64,000 bases of DNA from contig JAWDGP010002101.1 in NCBI GenBank assembly GCA_033675545.1, positions 175,001 through 239,000 on the forward strand, written 5' to 3'. The notes under the pieces were generated by a model. It was not told the origin of the DNA and did not search any database. It saw only the letters and a program-made list of their open reading frames with translations. The stretch is from Elysia crispata. Lineage: Eukaryota; Mollusca; Gastropoda; Plakobranchidae. This document shows, piece by piece, positions 1 through 10,052 of this stretch. Each line of letters opens with the position of its first letter. Position 1 is the first letter of the stretch. The translations under genes were made by a program, and so were the position numbers.

Positions 1-800
1 ATTTGCAACATTTTTATTAAAAAGGTGAATGTGCTCAAGGACGAAAGGAGAGTTATCTATCTTGGGTAAAGTTGACTGTTATGTGAACAAGACATGTTTG
101 GCCTTCAACTTGCTCTTTTGATGCCCTGAATGGTGGGACCGGTCGTTTTTAGAGCTGCTTGCAGTCCAGATCGACTTTTCAGCTGCTCAACGTTAGTTTA
201 AACTTCATGTTGACTCTGCTATTATTTATCTATACTTTATAAAGTTATTATTATGTTTTTTGGTAGTAAAATACTTCAAAATGAAAATTCTAATTTGATT
301 TTGTTCGTATGCTTACCCATAGAGCTACAATGCCATGATGCAAAGTCACGCCGGGCATTGAAAACAATATTGTAAGACATCTCGGTCATAAAGCCTAATG
401 AAATATGATAATTTAATTATTATTATTATTATTATTATTTAACTCTTCTTGCATACTTACAAAGATTTTCCTATAGATCTCGTCTATGAATGTAATAATT
501 AGAAGAATTTCTTTTGCATGTTTTAGGTTGGTTTAAAAATGTGCTATAAGTATAAGCCTTAAAACCAAATATTAATTATTTAATATGCTGGAAAAAATCT
601 TTAAAATGCTTATATTATATCAGTTACCATCTTTAATGGGGTCTATTTCATCAAAAGTGTAATTTTGATATGGTTGCAAAAAACAAAAAATATTGTTTGA
701 TCTGTCTTGGGTTTTACTTTTTCTTTTTGTAATTTTTTTTTGTCGTAAAACTACTGTTTACAATCAACTAATTGCAGTATTTTTATAATCTTTTTTTTTT
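1..800. other. AT-rich stretch without a gene
   Basis: No convincing coding sequence or splice-bordered exon is visible. A short (TTA)n tract lies at about 415-440, and T-rich runs lie at 720-800 just upstream of the transposase relic. The only other structured item is the word 'gatgcaaagtcacgccg' at 337-353, which recurs beyond the transposase and is listed separately. Confidence 0.5.
337..353 (+). repeat. Short repeat word, left copy, flanking transposase relic
   Basis: The word 'atgcaaagtcac' plus one variable base and 'ccg' is found here and again, in the same orientation, at 2798-2813. The two copies bracket the pogo-like transposase relic at a distance of about 2.45 kb. Terminal repeats of DNA transposons are normally inverted, so a direct pair is not a standard end. 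It may be a subterminal motif or chance. No TA-flanked inverted ends were found. Confidence 0.3.
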
Positions 801-809
801 GACAGACAC

Positions 810-2240
810 AATATCCCGAAAGTACACTAGAAAAGCAGGCGCATGGCCGCTATAAAGATTGCACAGAAGAGTTCTGCTATAGGCAATAAATGACTGCCGA
901 CATGAAAGTGTTAAAGACGTGGCAGAAAGAAACAAAATACCTTTCCAAACGCTATGGAATAAGGTTAAAGGACATCTTAAAAAATCCGCCGAGGACAAAC
1001 AGCTCTGTCTCAAGCTGTTGAAGCACTAGTAATCACTTTCTCATCTGTTCAGATTACGGGATGCCCCTCAACAAAAAAGACATAAAAGCAATCGTAACAT
1101 GCTATCTGCAGCGTAACAAGCAGACTGAAAAAGTTCAAGGACAGTATCTCTGGAGATGAGTGGGTCGTGTCTTTCTTAAAACGTCATAAGGTGCTTACTA
1201 ACAGGATGTGTCAATAACATCAAGAGAGACCGCGCAGAAGACATTCAGAAGTATTTCACAAATCTGAAGGGATCTTTAGACAATCATACAATGTACCTAA
1301 TGAAAACATTCTCAACTATGATGAGACCAATCTGCTGATGAGCTTGGCGACAAAAAGTGTATTTTTCGAAATGGGATTAAGTATCCAGAACGCATCATAA
1401 ACTTTTCTAATGGTAACATCTTTGTTATGATTTTAGAAATTACTGATGCCTTGCTTACCCCGTTTTTCATTTACAAGGCTCTTTGTAAGATTCATGGTGT
1501 AATGGAGCGAAATATGTAAGAAGCTAAAGCATATGGATGGATACCGCCAACTTTAATGACTGGGATTGGTTTTTAACAGTTGTGCCTTGGGCTCGTCACT
1601 TAGAAAGACCAAAAATTGTAATCGTTGGCAACCTCAGTCCTCATGTGAGCCCAAGGGTAATCGACATATGTGGAGATCTAAATATCCGATTTGTTTTTCT
1701 TCCCCTGAACAGTACCGACACATGCCAGCCTCTGAACGTTTCGTTTTTTGATCCACTGAAACGAGCGTGGAGAAAGATGATGGAGGACTACAAGATCAAA
1801 AAATCTTCCTCCACATCTTTGGACAAATCGAAATTTCCTGGTCTGTTAAATAAAGTAATTATCAGTTTGGAAATGAAAGTCCCTAACAATTTTATCTTTG
1901 GCTTCCATGCATGTGACATTGTTCCAATCATCGTGGAAGCAGTTCTTCGAAAGTTTCAAAGGGAAGCAAAAGAACATCATTCAGCGCTCCAAGCGGTTTT
2001 GGAGTATTTGCAGCGCTTTATTCCTCCTTTGGAGAGAAGCTGACTTAGCGGACGTGTCACAAAAAGCTACTCGTTGAGCCCGGTCTGCTACCTCACCGTC
2101 AGTATCAACTCAACAGCAGGCTAAATCAAACCCTGACAGTGACTCATCAAAGAACACTGACAGTGACTCGGCTGAAGAGAACTATGATAGTGAAGACGAA
2201 TGGCACCCTTTCCAAGAGATGCACTTTTTTTTTAGTTTTT
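810..2240 (+). pseudogene. Pogo/Tigger-type DDE transposase relic
   Basis: This is a decayed transposase of the pogo/Tigger group (DDE_1 fold), which in life would cut and paste DNA at TA sites in the nucleus. The reading frame jumps several times, so no full protein can be made. Visible blocks in order are: an N-terminal helix-turn-helix-like start near 815; the first catalytic block Y-D-E-T-N at 1317-1331; a 'KYPERI.NFSNGNIFV' type block at 1380-1430; and a 168-residue open segment at 1537-2043 with NDWDWF, NLSPHVSPRVID, RFVFLPLNST and QPLNVSFFDPLKRAWR. An acidic tail (DSDSAEENYDSEDE) follows at 2148-2205. Two of the three catalytic acids are gone. The GDN motif has lost its Asp codon at 1627-1632, and the last Asp (usual QPLDV) is Asn at 1735-1737. 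Family knowledge: pogo-type elements are common in invertebrate genomes. Confident as a relic, less so for exact ends. Confidence 0.85.
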
Positions 2241-3600
2241 ACTCAGAAATGTTTTTCATTGACAGATAGGCTTGCTTATAAACATTCGTCTGCTTTCTTT
2301 TTTAATTTTGTATTACTTTTCATTTAGTCTACAGCCTCTTTATTTGTTTCTGTTTTTTTCTGCTTTTGTCAATTGCTGAATCATCTCAAGTGCGAATTTG
2401 TTACAATACGGGATCAAATTTTTTACCATAACTTTTTTTCTTGGAAAAAAAGAGGGAGGGGATTGATTGTACCGGTATGAAAAAATTATTGCAATGATCT
2501 AAAATGTATTATTTCATATTTTTAATTCACTAGAATACTGTACTGTTGTGTTGGGATATTTGTTGCATTTTTTGTGTAACTTTTAAATAATGTGTACCAT
2601 GCCTTTGTTGAACAGTCATCCCGTTTTCGTCACGCAATAAATTTTGCTGTAAAACATATATGACCGATAAAATAGTTTTCAATCAGAATTTAATTTGATT
2701 GCTTTTCCTAATTGAACCCTTGACCCATAAGAAAACCACACTAAATAGACACTATATGTGGCAAATATGTCAAAATTTAATTGCAAACTAGCAAATAATG
2801 CAAAGTCACCCCGTGCTACATATTTATCCTGTAATAAGAGATCTAGCCACTGGGCTAGTAGGCCTACTGAAAAAGAAATCGAGCGTCACTAGCAGTTAAC
2901 ATGCAAAACTTCAATAACGGTTATGTTCTCGGTGGGAAAACTAGCACAATCGCGAAAAGTGATTATGCTACGCACATCTAGGTAAGGGGAGTTTATGCAA
3001 ATGAAGTAAGTTGATCTAATAATATACTGACAAGTCAAGCTAAGGGCTCGTTAACATTAACCGCGAAGCCTCAATTGCTGAAGCCCACCATTCACACCGT
3101 GGTTGAGCCAGGCGCGGCCTATGATTTTTAATGCCAAGCGCTGAGCCACTGCGTGAGTAAGAAAGCGGCATGGAAAAAATGGATGCAGAGTGCATATCGA
3201 GGATGGTTAGGCGAGGAGCTATAAATATCAAGCCGTGCCTCATATTGTAATAATTTCTGTTGCGGCGACTGACGGGATCTGCCGGGGTATGACTAAAATA
3301 ACATAATAATTTCGGATTAAGGGCCCTCCCCCCCCCCCCCTAAAAAAAAAAAGTTTCAGAATTGTATTCCTCGTCGAATTTAGTGCGGAATTAAATGATG
3401 CACTTCCGGTAAACATGGCTGATGTCAGACGTGTCACGTAGCTGAGCAAGAGATTTTCTGTAGATTTCCCTTCTCACTTGTAGTCAAGTACATGTGTACT
3501 ATATTTTTGGTTTGTTTTTCCAATTTCTTGAAAGGTAAGCCTTTAATACTTTCGAACCGGTCTTGAAATCCCGCCGCGAGCCTGATTTGTCCAGGCCCAT
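2241..3600. other. No gene seen; homopolymer tracts
   Basis: Nothing coding is recognised here. The second copy of the transposase-flanking word lies at 2798-2813. A run of 14 C followed by about 11 A sits at 3330-3352, reading as a G-rich run on the other strand. Short open frames at 3040-3449 on the minus strand have no family resemblance and no splice context. Confidence 0.4.
2798..2813 (+). repeat. Short repeat word, right copy
   Basis: The sequence 'atgcaaagtcaccccg' matches 338-353 with one substitution, in direct orientation. It sits about 560 bases downstream of the transposase relic. See the left copy for interpretation. Confidence 0.3.
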
Positions 3601-4560
3601 AGATCTAGGCCACGTATGTTCAACATGGAGAGCCGTGTAGCAGCTTGCTACATAGTACTCGCAACCATCACCCCATACTCTAGACAGTCTTTTGACGGAC
3701 TAGAAATCTGCTAGGCGTGTGAGGCGTTGACCGGGATTGGAACCATCGATGGAGCCCAGATAATTTTGGGCCTTTAAAGGATTTATCCTCTGACTATGCA
3801 GGCACGTAGATTTCTGGAATCAATTTTCGTGGAAGGCCCTGTCTGTCTTAGACAAAAACCCGTTCTTAACCAGTGGAGACGGACCTACAACGCAATTGAT
3901 AATTGGGATTGTCCCGATCTCAGTTGCTTCCTCAGAAATTGAAACTGCCTTAAAGAAACAGGGTGTCGGCGTTAGATCCCCTATAAAAGATGAAATTTAC
4001 CGCAACGGCCAGCTAACCCGCTTCAAAATTGGGAGACGGTTTGTCTATATTGACTTGCCTGTGTCCCCATAACCCAAATACATAAGAATAGGGGCAAACT
4101 TCTTAGGATTCTTAAATTACAAAGAGCAAGAAGTTAGCAAGACCAATGGTACGGTCAAGCAGGCATCAGCTAATGAAGAAGGAAGTTCTGGTCAGTCTCA
4201 GGGTCCGTCAATAGCAGCTGACGAAGATGACCAAGCTGATGACGAGAAGGATGCCTTACAGAGCTCAGCAAATAGTAACACTGAGTCACATACAAATAAA
4301 GAAGTGAAAGAGAGGGCAAGAGCCACCCTGAAGAAAAAACAGACAAACATCGACTTTTTTAAAGCGGGAAGTCGAAGGCCAATTAGACACAGATCTGCAG
4401 AGCCGCGCAGCAAAAGGTCTCTTAAGTGATCGAGCTTCTTCAGACAGTGATAGTATGGCTGATAAAAGGAAGAAAGGGGGCTGCGCTGTCAACAGAGTGG
4501 AATCGAGAGGTATGAGCGAGGAGAGTGAAACAACGGAGATAAGATAAACTGCGACTGATT
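3600..4560 (+). pseudogene. LINE ORF1 relic (L1/Tx1-like)
   Basis: This is the first open frame of a non-LTR retrotransposon, broken by frameshifts and stops. ORF1 proteins of this type bind the element RNA. Blocks readable across frames include a 'SFDGLEIC.ACEALTGIGTIDGAQ' type stretch (3690-3755), 'SIFVEGPVCLRQ' (3819-3854), and 'SPIKDEIYRNGQLTR' followed by 'KIGRRFVYIDLPVSP' (3978-4070), ending in a K/E-rich tail to about 4430. The 'R.G.LT..GRRFVYID' block also appears in the minus-strand LINE at 43.1 kb, which ties the two copies together. There is no recognisable CCHC knuckle. The upstream limit of the element is not clear; 3600 is an estimate. Confidence 0.65.
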
Positions 4561-4784
4561 TGAACACAGTGAGACTTAGTCACCACAGCGTTTCCCGTGT
4601 GCTCCCAAGTTGACGACATTTTAAACGCAAAAGGACTTCTGCTTATTGATTATATTTAACACCCTCGTTATTATGAGTGGATCTCTACTCTTCCTTTTCT
4701 TTCATATTTCCCTCATATCTCTATCTCTATCTCTCTCATTCTATCTAATACCTCATTTTACCGTATTATGAAGATCCTCACGTA

Positions 4785-5400
4785 AAAATGCCAAAGACTG
4801 AATAATCGGTTAAAACAAAGACTACTCTTCAAACAATCTAAATATTTTGACATACAAGAAACATATGTAACAGACAGCAAAACCTTTGAATGGATGAAAG
4901 AATGAAGTGCCGATTTATTTTATTATGATGCGTTTAGCTATAGAAGCAAAGGTCAAAGCATAATTATTAGTAAATCGAAATTTCCACGGAAAAGATATAG
5001 AGTTTACTATATTTCATGAGCGGTGTGTCCGTCAAACATTTTTATTCGAAGATCACCTTTTCACAGTTTTGAATTGCTACGGACCTGCTAAAGCAGAAGA
5101 AAGAGATACGTTTCTAAAAGAATTAAATGAAATAATTACAAATCTAGATTCAACAATCTAATTGTGTGTGGTGATTTTAATATAATCTATAATAACGACT
5201 TAGACAATATTGCAGGAGCTCCACATAGTAACAGAAAAGTAGGCAACTTCTTAAATTTCCTGAAAGTCTTAGCACTAGAGGATTGGAGATTTTAAAACAA
5301 TAATGCAGAAGAATTCACGTGGTCCCGCAATGCACCATATGCAGCTAGAAGATTAGATTATATATTTTGTGATATAAATGTAGCACAACATCTGACCATT
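4785..5400 (+). pseudogene. LINE ORF2 endonuclease domain relic
   Basis: This is the apurinic-type endonuclease domain of ORF2, which nicks the target DNA before reverse transcription. Visible landmarks are QETYVTD near 4853, the metal-site block VCGDFNII near 5166, 'EDWRF' near 5278, and the C-terminal RRLDYIFCD near 5348. Stops and frameshifts interrupt it, including an in-frame TAA after 'EDWRF'. The order and spacing match L1/Tx1-clade elements. It is continuous with the RT region downstream. Confidence 0.8.
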
Positions 5401-7210
5401 CAGAGATAATAGAGTATCCATAAAGCGGTCATGACCGAGATACAAATAGACAAATTTCCTAGGGATCCTCCCAGATGGCATTTTAATTCACTGCATCTAA
5501 AAGACAAAACAATTCTTGACCATATGAATGCATTCATTGATGAGTGTCTGGGAGCAACTGAAAAAGAGGGCGTAGACTGCCGTACGAGCTGGGAACGGTT
5601 AAAAGCTTCCATTCGAGCGTAATGTATGGAGTTTGGTAGGAAGAATAAATTTGAGGAGCAACAGCTAGGGATTCATAACTTAGAAAATGAAGTAAAAGAA
5701 CTGGCAAAAAAAAGATAGTTGAAAACCCAAACAAAATTGAATTACAATATTAATACGAGGCGTGCAAAAAACGTCTAGAGATAGAGCTACTGTCCAAAAC
5801 AAAGGGGGCCATAATTAGATCAAGGGTAAAATGGATTGAGGAAGGTGAGAAAAACAGTTAATATTTTCTTAACTTTGAGCGCCGACGAGCATCTAATAAC
5901 ACAATAAAGCAAATAAGAACGGAACAGGGAATAGTCGTCAAAGATCCAAACGATATTTTGCTAGAAACGAGAAGATATTATGAAAAGCTATATACCGAAG
6001 ACATGTCAATTAACAATGTAGGGAATAAACTAAAAAAAATTTCTTAAATGATTTCACTTTGAATATGTTGAGTGAAGATGAAAAAGAGATGTGTGACGCT
6101 CCTTTACACCTAGAAGAATTAGGGGCCGCGCTAAATTTGTTAAAAAATGATTCCTCTGCAGGATCAGATGGAATTACCTCTGGATTTTACAAAGTGTTCT
6201 GGCAGCGATTGAAGGCACCCATATTCAATTCGTTACAGAGCTCAATTGAAGCAGGCGAATTGTCTATTACTCAAAGAAGAAGAATAATTAATCTTTATTA
6301 CATAAAGGTAATAACACCAGCCGAGATGATCTAAAAACTGGAGACCTATACCTCTTACTAACATAGATTACTAAATATTTACAAAACTTTTAGCAGTCAG
6401 GTTACAGGGAGTAATAAAGAGCATAATACATGAGAACCAAAGTGGATTCATAAAGGGCAGGAACATAGCATCTCACATAAGACTCCTAGATGATATTATG
6501 CGATTTGCTGATAATGAACAGGTAAGTAGTCTTGTTATTTCATTATACTACCAAAAGGCTTTAGACACAATAGATAAAGAAATTATTATACCGATTAAAG
6601 AAATTCAATTTTGGTAGTAATTTCAGGCAGTATATTGAAACTATATTGACTAACACTCAAAGTTCTATTAAAAACGAAGTTGGCTGTCGAATTGGTTCTC
6701 AACCAGCAGAGGCGTAAGACAGGGCTGCTGCGTGAGTCCCTTACTCTTTGTAATGGTGGCTGAACTCTTAGCTATAAAAATCAGAAGCAATCAAGATATA
6801 AAAGGTATATTTAAAGATTGGATATTGCATGACAATCTTAAAATACTGCAGTATGCGTACGATATGACGCTACTATTAAAGAAGAAAACTGATTTAAATA
6901 GAGCGTTACGAGAAATTGGTGAATTTGCAAAAATATCAGGCCTAAATCTTAACAAACAAAAATCTGTAAGTTTGTGGATTGAAAATTCAAATATAAAACA
7001 GAGGGCGGAGAAGGTATTGCATGGGCAAAAGAAAAAGAAAATATACAAATTTAGGAGTTTATTTTAACTCCACGATAGAGACATCCAAAATCCAACAAAA
7101 CTGGACAGAACAGATCAATGACATCAAACTTAGTGCTCAAAGATGGTCCAGAAGAAATTTATCTGTGGATGGTAAAGTTATTATTGCAAAAACTTTCCTT
7201 TCATAAAAAA
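5401..7210 (+). pseudogene. LINE ORF2 linker and reverse transcriptase relic
   Basis: This continues ORF2. The linker holds 'PPRWHFNSLHLKD' (5431-5622 open). The RT begins around 6059-6340 with 'SAGSDGITSGFYKVFWQRLK' and continues over frame breaks through 'NQSGFIKGRNIASHIRLLDD' (6435-6495), 'SPLLFVMVAELLAIKI' (6732) and 'LNLNKQKS'. Two catalytic motifs are changed. The motif A Asp position reads LYYQKALD at 6543-6566, where D is expected for the second Y. The YADD box reads Y-A-Y-D at 6852-6863. This copy could not polymerise even with the frame repaired. The class is known from its domain order and motif spelling; the subfamily name is inference. Confidence 0.85.
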
Positions 7211-8500
7211 ATAATTATGTTATACAAGCGCTTACTCCGCCGAAAGAAGTTTTAGCGCAAATAGACAGTATAATATTCTCATTTTTTATGGAAGAAAAAG
7301 CACACTCACAAAAAAGCGTTTGAAAAAAATTAAAAGAAATAACTTATGTAAGGCGCCCGTAAATGGGGGACTGGGAGCAATTAGCATAAAAGACCAACAA
7401 GGCAGCACCCCTGGAAAGTTGATAAAACATCTCTGCCATACCCTGGGTAGTTTTACGTACCTGTCAGAGGAAACTGTTAAGGCAAAAGAAGTTTTGGGGG
7501 TAGAGTGTGTACAGTCAGAATTTTGGAAAATTGTTATTACTACATGGTTAGATTTTGACAAAGCATGTATGTAAGAAAATTCGAATCAGAAGAAGAAAGA
7601 ATAAAAAGACAATCATTATTTTACAACACCGAAGTGAGATATAAAAAAAAAACACCTTTTGATAAAGAAATGGATATTGGGAGAGATCAGATATATAATA
7701 AGTGTTGATTGGGAACTGTTGGAAAAGCATCGATGAGATAAGAAATGAAATAGGAAATTACGCTGGGATTTATTTTGATTATCAGGCAGTGACAAACGCA
7801 GTAAAAAGAGAATAGAAGAACCTCGTCATTTTGAATGATAACAATGAAGTGATTGACACGGCTCCAAATAAAGTAGATAAAATTAGTGACGTCGCTGAAA
7901 ACATCTTTAAACTTAGCAACAAGGCAACTAGAGAAACTCTCATAAACAGAAAGAACACAACTGTCTGCAGAGTAGGATTTTGGAAACGAAAGTATGCACA
8001 GATATTCTAAATTACTTTGGTATTGCGATAACAGGGAGTAAAGAATCGAGATTACGGCTACTTCATTTTAAAATATTACACAACATTTATCCGACTAACA
8101 TACTTTTACATAATATGAAAATAAAACAACTAATAAATGCGAATACTGCAAAACGTTTGACTTTATTGAGCACATGTTTTTTCATTGCCAAAAACTTCAA
8201 GGATTTTGGAAACATGTGGAGATTGTAATTTTTTTCAAAGTTTAATGAAAAGATCGTCATTGATGAAAAGGTTGCTCTTTTTGCTGTACTGAACAGCGAT
8301 CTGCTAAGGGTAAAGGATAAATGTATTGATAATATCAACATGACTTTATTGGCTGCGAAGATGTGTATCAGTAAGGCAAAATATGGAAAATTGAACAATC
8401 CAACATAATATTCGACACAGAAATGGCTTTAAGAGAAAAATATTTTAGAATATAAAAATAAATTAAAAAAAAATAATAAAAGAATGAGTAGAGTAGTTGA
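7211..8500 (+). pseudogene. LINE ORF2 C-terminal region relic
   Basis: This is the C-terminal part of ORF2 after the RT. It includes 'CKAPVNGGLGAISIKDQQ' (7347-7400), the usual post-RT block, and 'SRLRLLHFKILHNIYPTNIL' (8046-8105). A zinc-knuckle-like end follows in a shifted frame, reading 'CEYCKTFDFIEHMFFHC' near 8140-8190 and then 'FWKHV'. Such a Cys/His end followed by FW is typical of L1/Tx1-like elements. Coding similarity fades by about 8400; the A-rich stretch at 8452-8480 could be an internal or early terminus. Confidence 0.75.
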
Positions 8501-9142
8501 GCAAAAGATAAGACATTAACTTATGTTAATTCAGTAAGTTTTCCCATAGTCTAGAATAAGCATTTTACGACAAGACAAAAATTCGATGAACGCTTTGATG
8601 TCTTTGTTTGTTGGTTAGAGATGATTAATAGGATGAACGCTTTTATGACTTGAATTATTGGTAAGAGATGATCAATACGAATTAACACTGTTATAACTTT
8701 GTTTTTTTTTATTGGTAAGAGATGATCAATATGAAGACAACTTGTATCATTTTTATCATTGGTAAATAGTGTTTGTTTTGAGAAAAAGTTATCGATGGAA
8801 TGCCGTATTTTCTTCTAAAATGTCTTTATGTCGTATCATCAAAGCTAATTAGTTGTTATCCTGCTGTGTACTTTATCTTCGCCTTGATTTCTATCTGGTG
8901 GTTAGAACATGGAGAAATTACATGGCTCTGTGAAATTCAAATGTTTTACAAAGGTTTTTGCTCCACTTTTCTACCATTAATTTTGGTCTTTCCATTTTTT
9001 AAAAAAAGTTTTAAACGCTTTTTTATGTTCTTTTTTTAATGATGGTGTTGTGCATGATGATGACTTATGATGGTTTTGTTTAAGATTATGAATTTTGATG
9101 GTTTTGTCGATGATTATGAATAATAATAATAAAAAAAAATAT
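8501..9142 (+). repeat. Probable 3' tail of the LINE
   Basis: No protein is recognised. The stretch contains a degenerate tandem repeat (8588-8772, listed separately) and a 28-bp duplicated unit beginning 'tgatggttttg' at 9068 and 9096. It ends in (AAT)n followed by an A-run at 9119-9140, which looks like a LINE 3' tail. The tail assignment is inference from position and the A-rich end. Confidence 0.4.
8588..8772 (+). repeat. Degenerate tandem repeat of about 50 bp
   Basis: Four imperfect units start with 'ttggtaagagatgatcaata' or close variants at 8611, 8658, 8712 and 8759, so the spacing alternates 47, 54 and 47. The array lies in the probable LINE 3' region and may be part of that element. 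Confidence 0.55.
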
Positions 9143-9450
9143 ATCTTTCCAGCTGCTGTTGCGTCCTAAATCATACCCAGAATATTTTAACACACTACAA
9201 TCGTAAAAAAAAATAGTGGAGAGATGATTTTGATTTGCTGTTTGATATGTCATGTCCACAGGTGAATGATGTCAGATCCCCCGTTAGGCATGGTGCATTA
9301 AAATTATAAGCGTTGAAACCACGAAGGACTCTGTGGGTGTCAGAGCAGACACCCTAATCCTTTAATGTCCCTTGCGTTACTCTTAGAAGTTATTGGGAAT
9401 GTTTGTAATGAAATGGCAATATGGCTAAGAGGAAAATGGCACGATTGTTT

Positions 9451-9685
9451 CGAATTGGCTTCAGTTAGTCGGCAGACTAGGCTTAAGTTGGTTCTGAGAT
9501 CATCGTTAGTGGCAGACTAGACTTAAGTTAGTTCTGAGATCCACATTAGTGGCAGAATAGACTTCAGCTGGTTCTGAGATCATCGTTAGTGGCAGACTAG
9601 ACTTTAGTTAGTTCTGAGATCCACATAAGTGGCAGGATAGACTTCAGCTGGTTCTGAGATCATCGTTAGCGGCAGACTAGATCAG
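9451..9685 (+). repeat. 40-bp satellite with 80-bp higher-order period
   Basis: The word 'ggcagactag' or a one-base variant recurs at 9471, 9511, 9551, 9591, 9631 and 9671, an exact 40-bp step with no indels. Within each unit the block after 'gttctgagat' alternates between 'catcgttagt' (units 1, 3, 5) and 'ccacattagt' or 'ccacataagt' (units 2, 4). The array is therefore two-unit dimers of 80 bp. The unit is not a multiple of three, so it is not a coding repeat. Confidence 0.9.
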
Positions 9686-9699
9686 TAAAATCTTTTTTA

Positions 9700-10052
9700 T
9701 CTAACACTCTTGATTTTAACTATAAGATATTGACTCTAAACATAAACTTTAAAGGTTAGCTCAGTATATTTCGAAGCATTGTTTACTTTAAACAGTGAAT
9801 GAAATGACAAAAATTATGTGTGGACAAGATTATTAAGGCCAATAAGCTGGCAACTATGGCATTCACACTGCACAATTGCAAATATTCGTTTTCTTCTGTT
9901 CGAATTCTTGTATTTGATTTTATATTTTACTGAGAACATATTTATATATGTTTCTTATTTTTAACATTGAAGAATTTATTTGTTCTCATGTGTTGGTTTG
10001 ATACGTAATTGATGAAATAAATTTCAGTGATTGACCAAAAAAAAAAAAAAAA
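9700..10052 (+). other. Possible mRNA 3' end or processed retrocopy tail
   Basis: AATAAA lies at 10016-10021 and a run of 16 A begins at 10037, which is the spacing expected between a polyadenylation signal and a tail. The upstream 300 bases are AT-rich like a 3' untranslated region and contain no recognised coding sequence. A genomic A-run suggests a reverse-transcribed copy rather than a live 3' end. No parent gene was identified. Confidence 0.4.
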
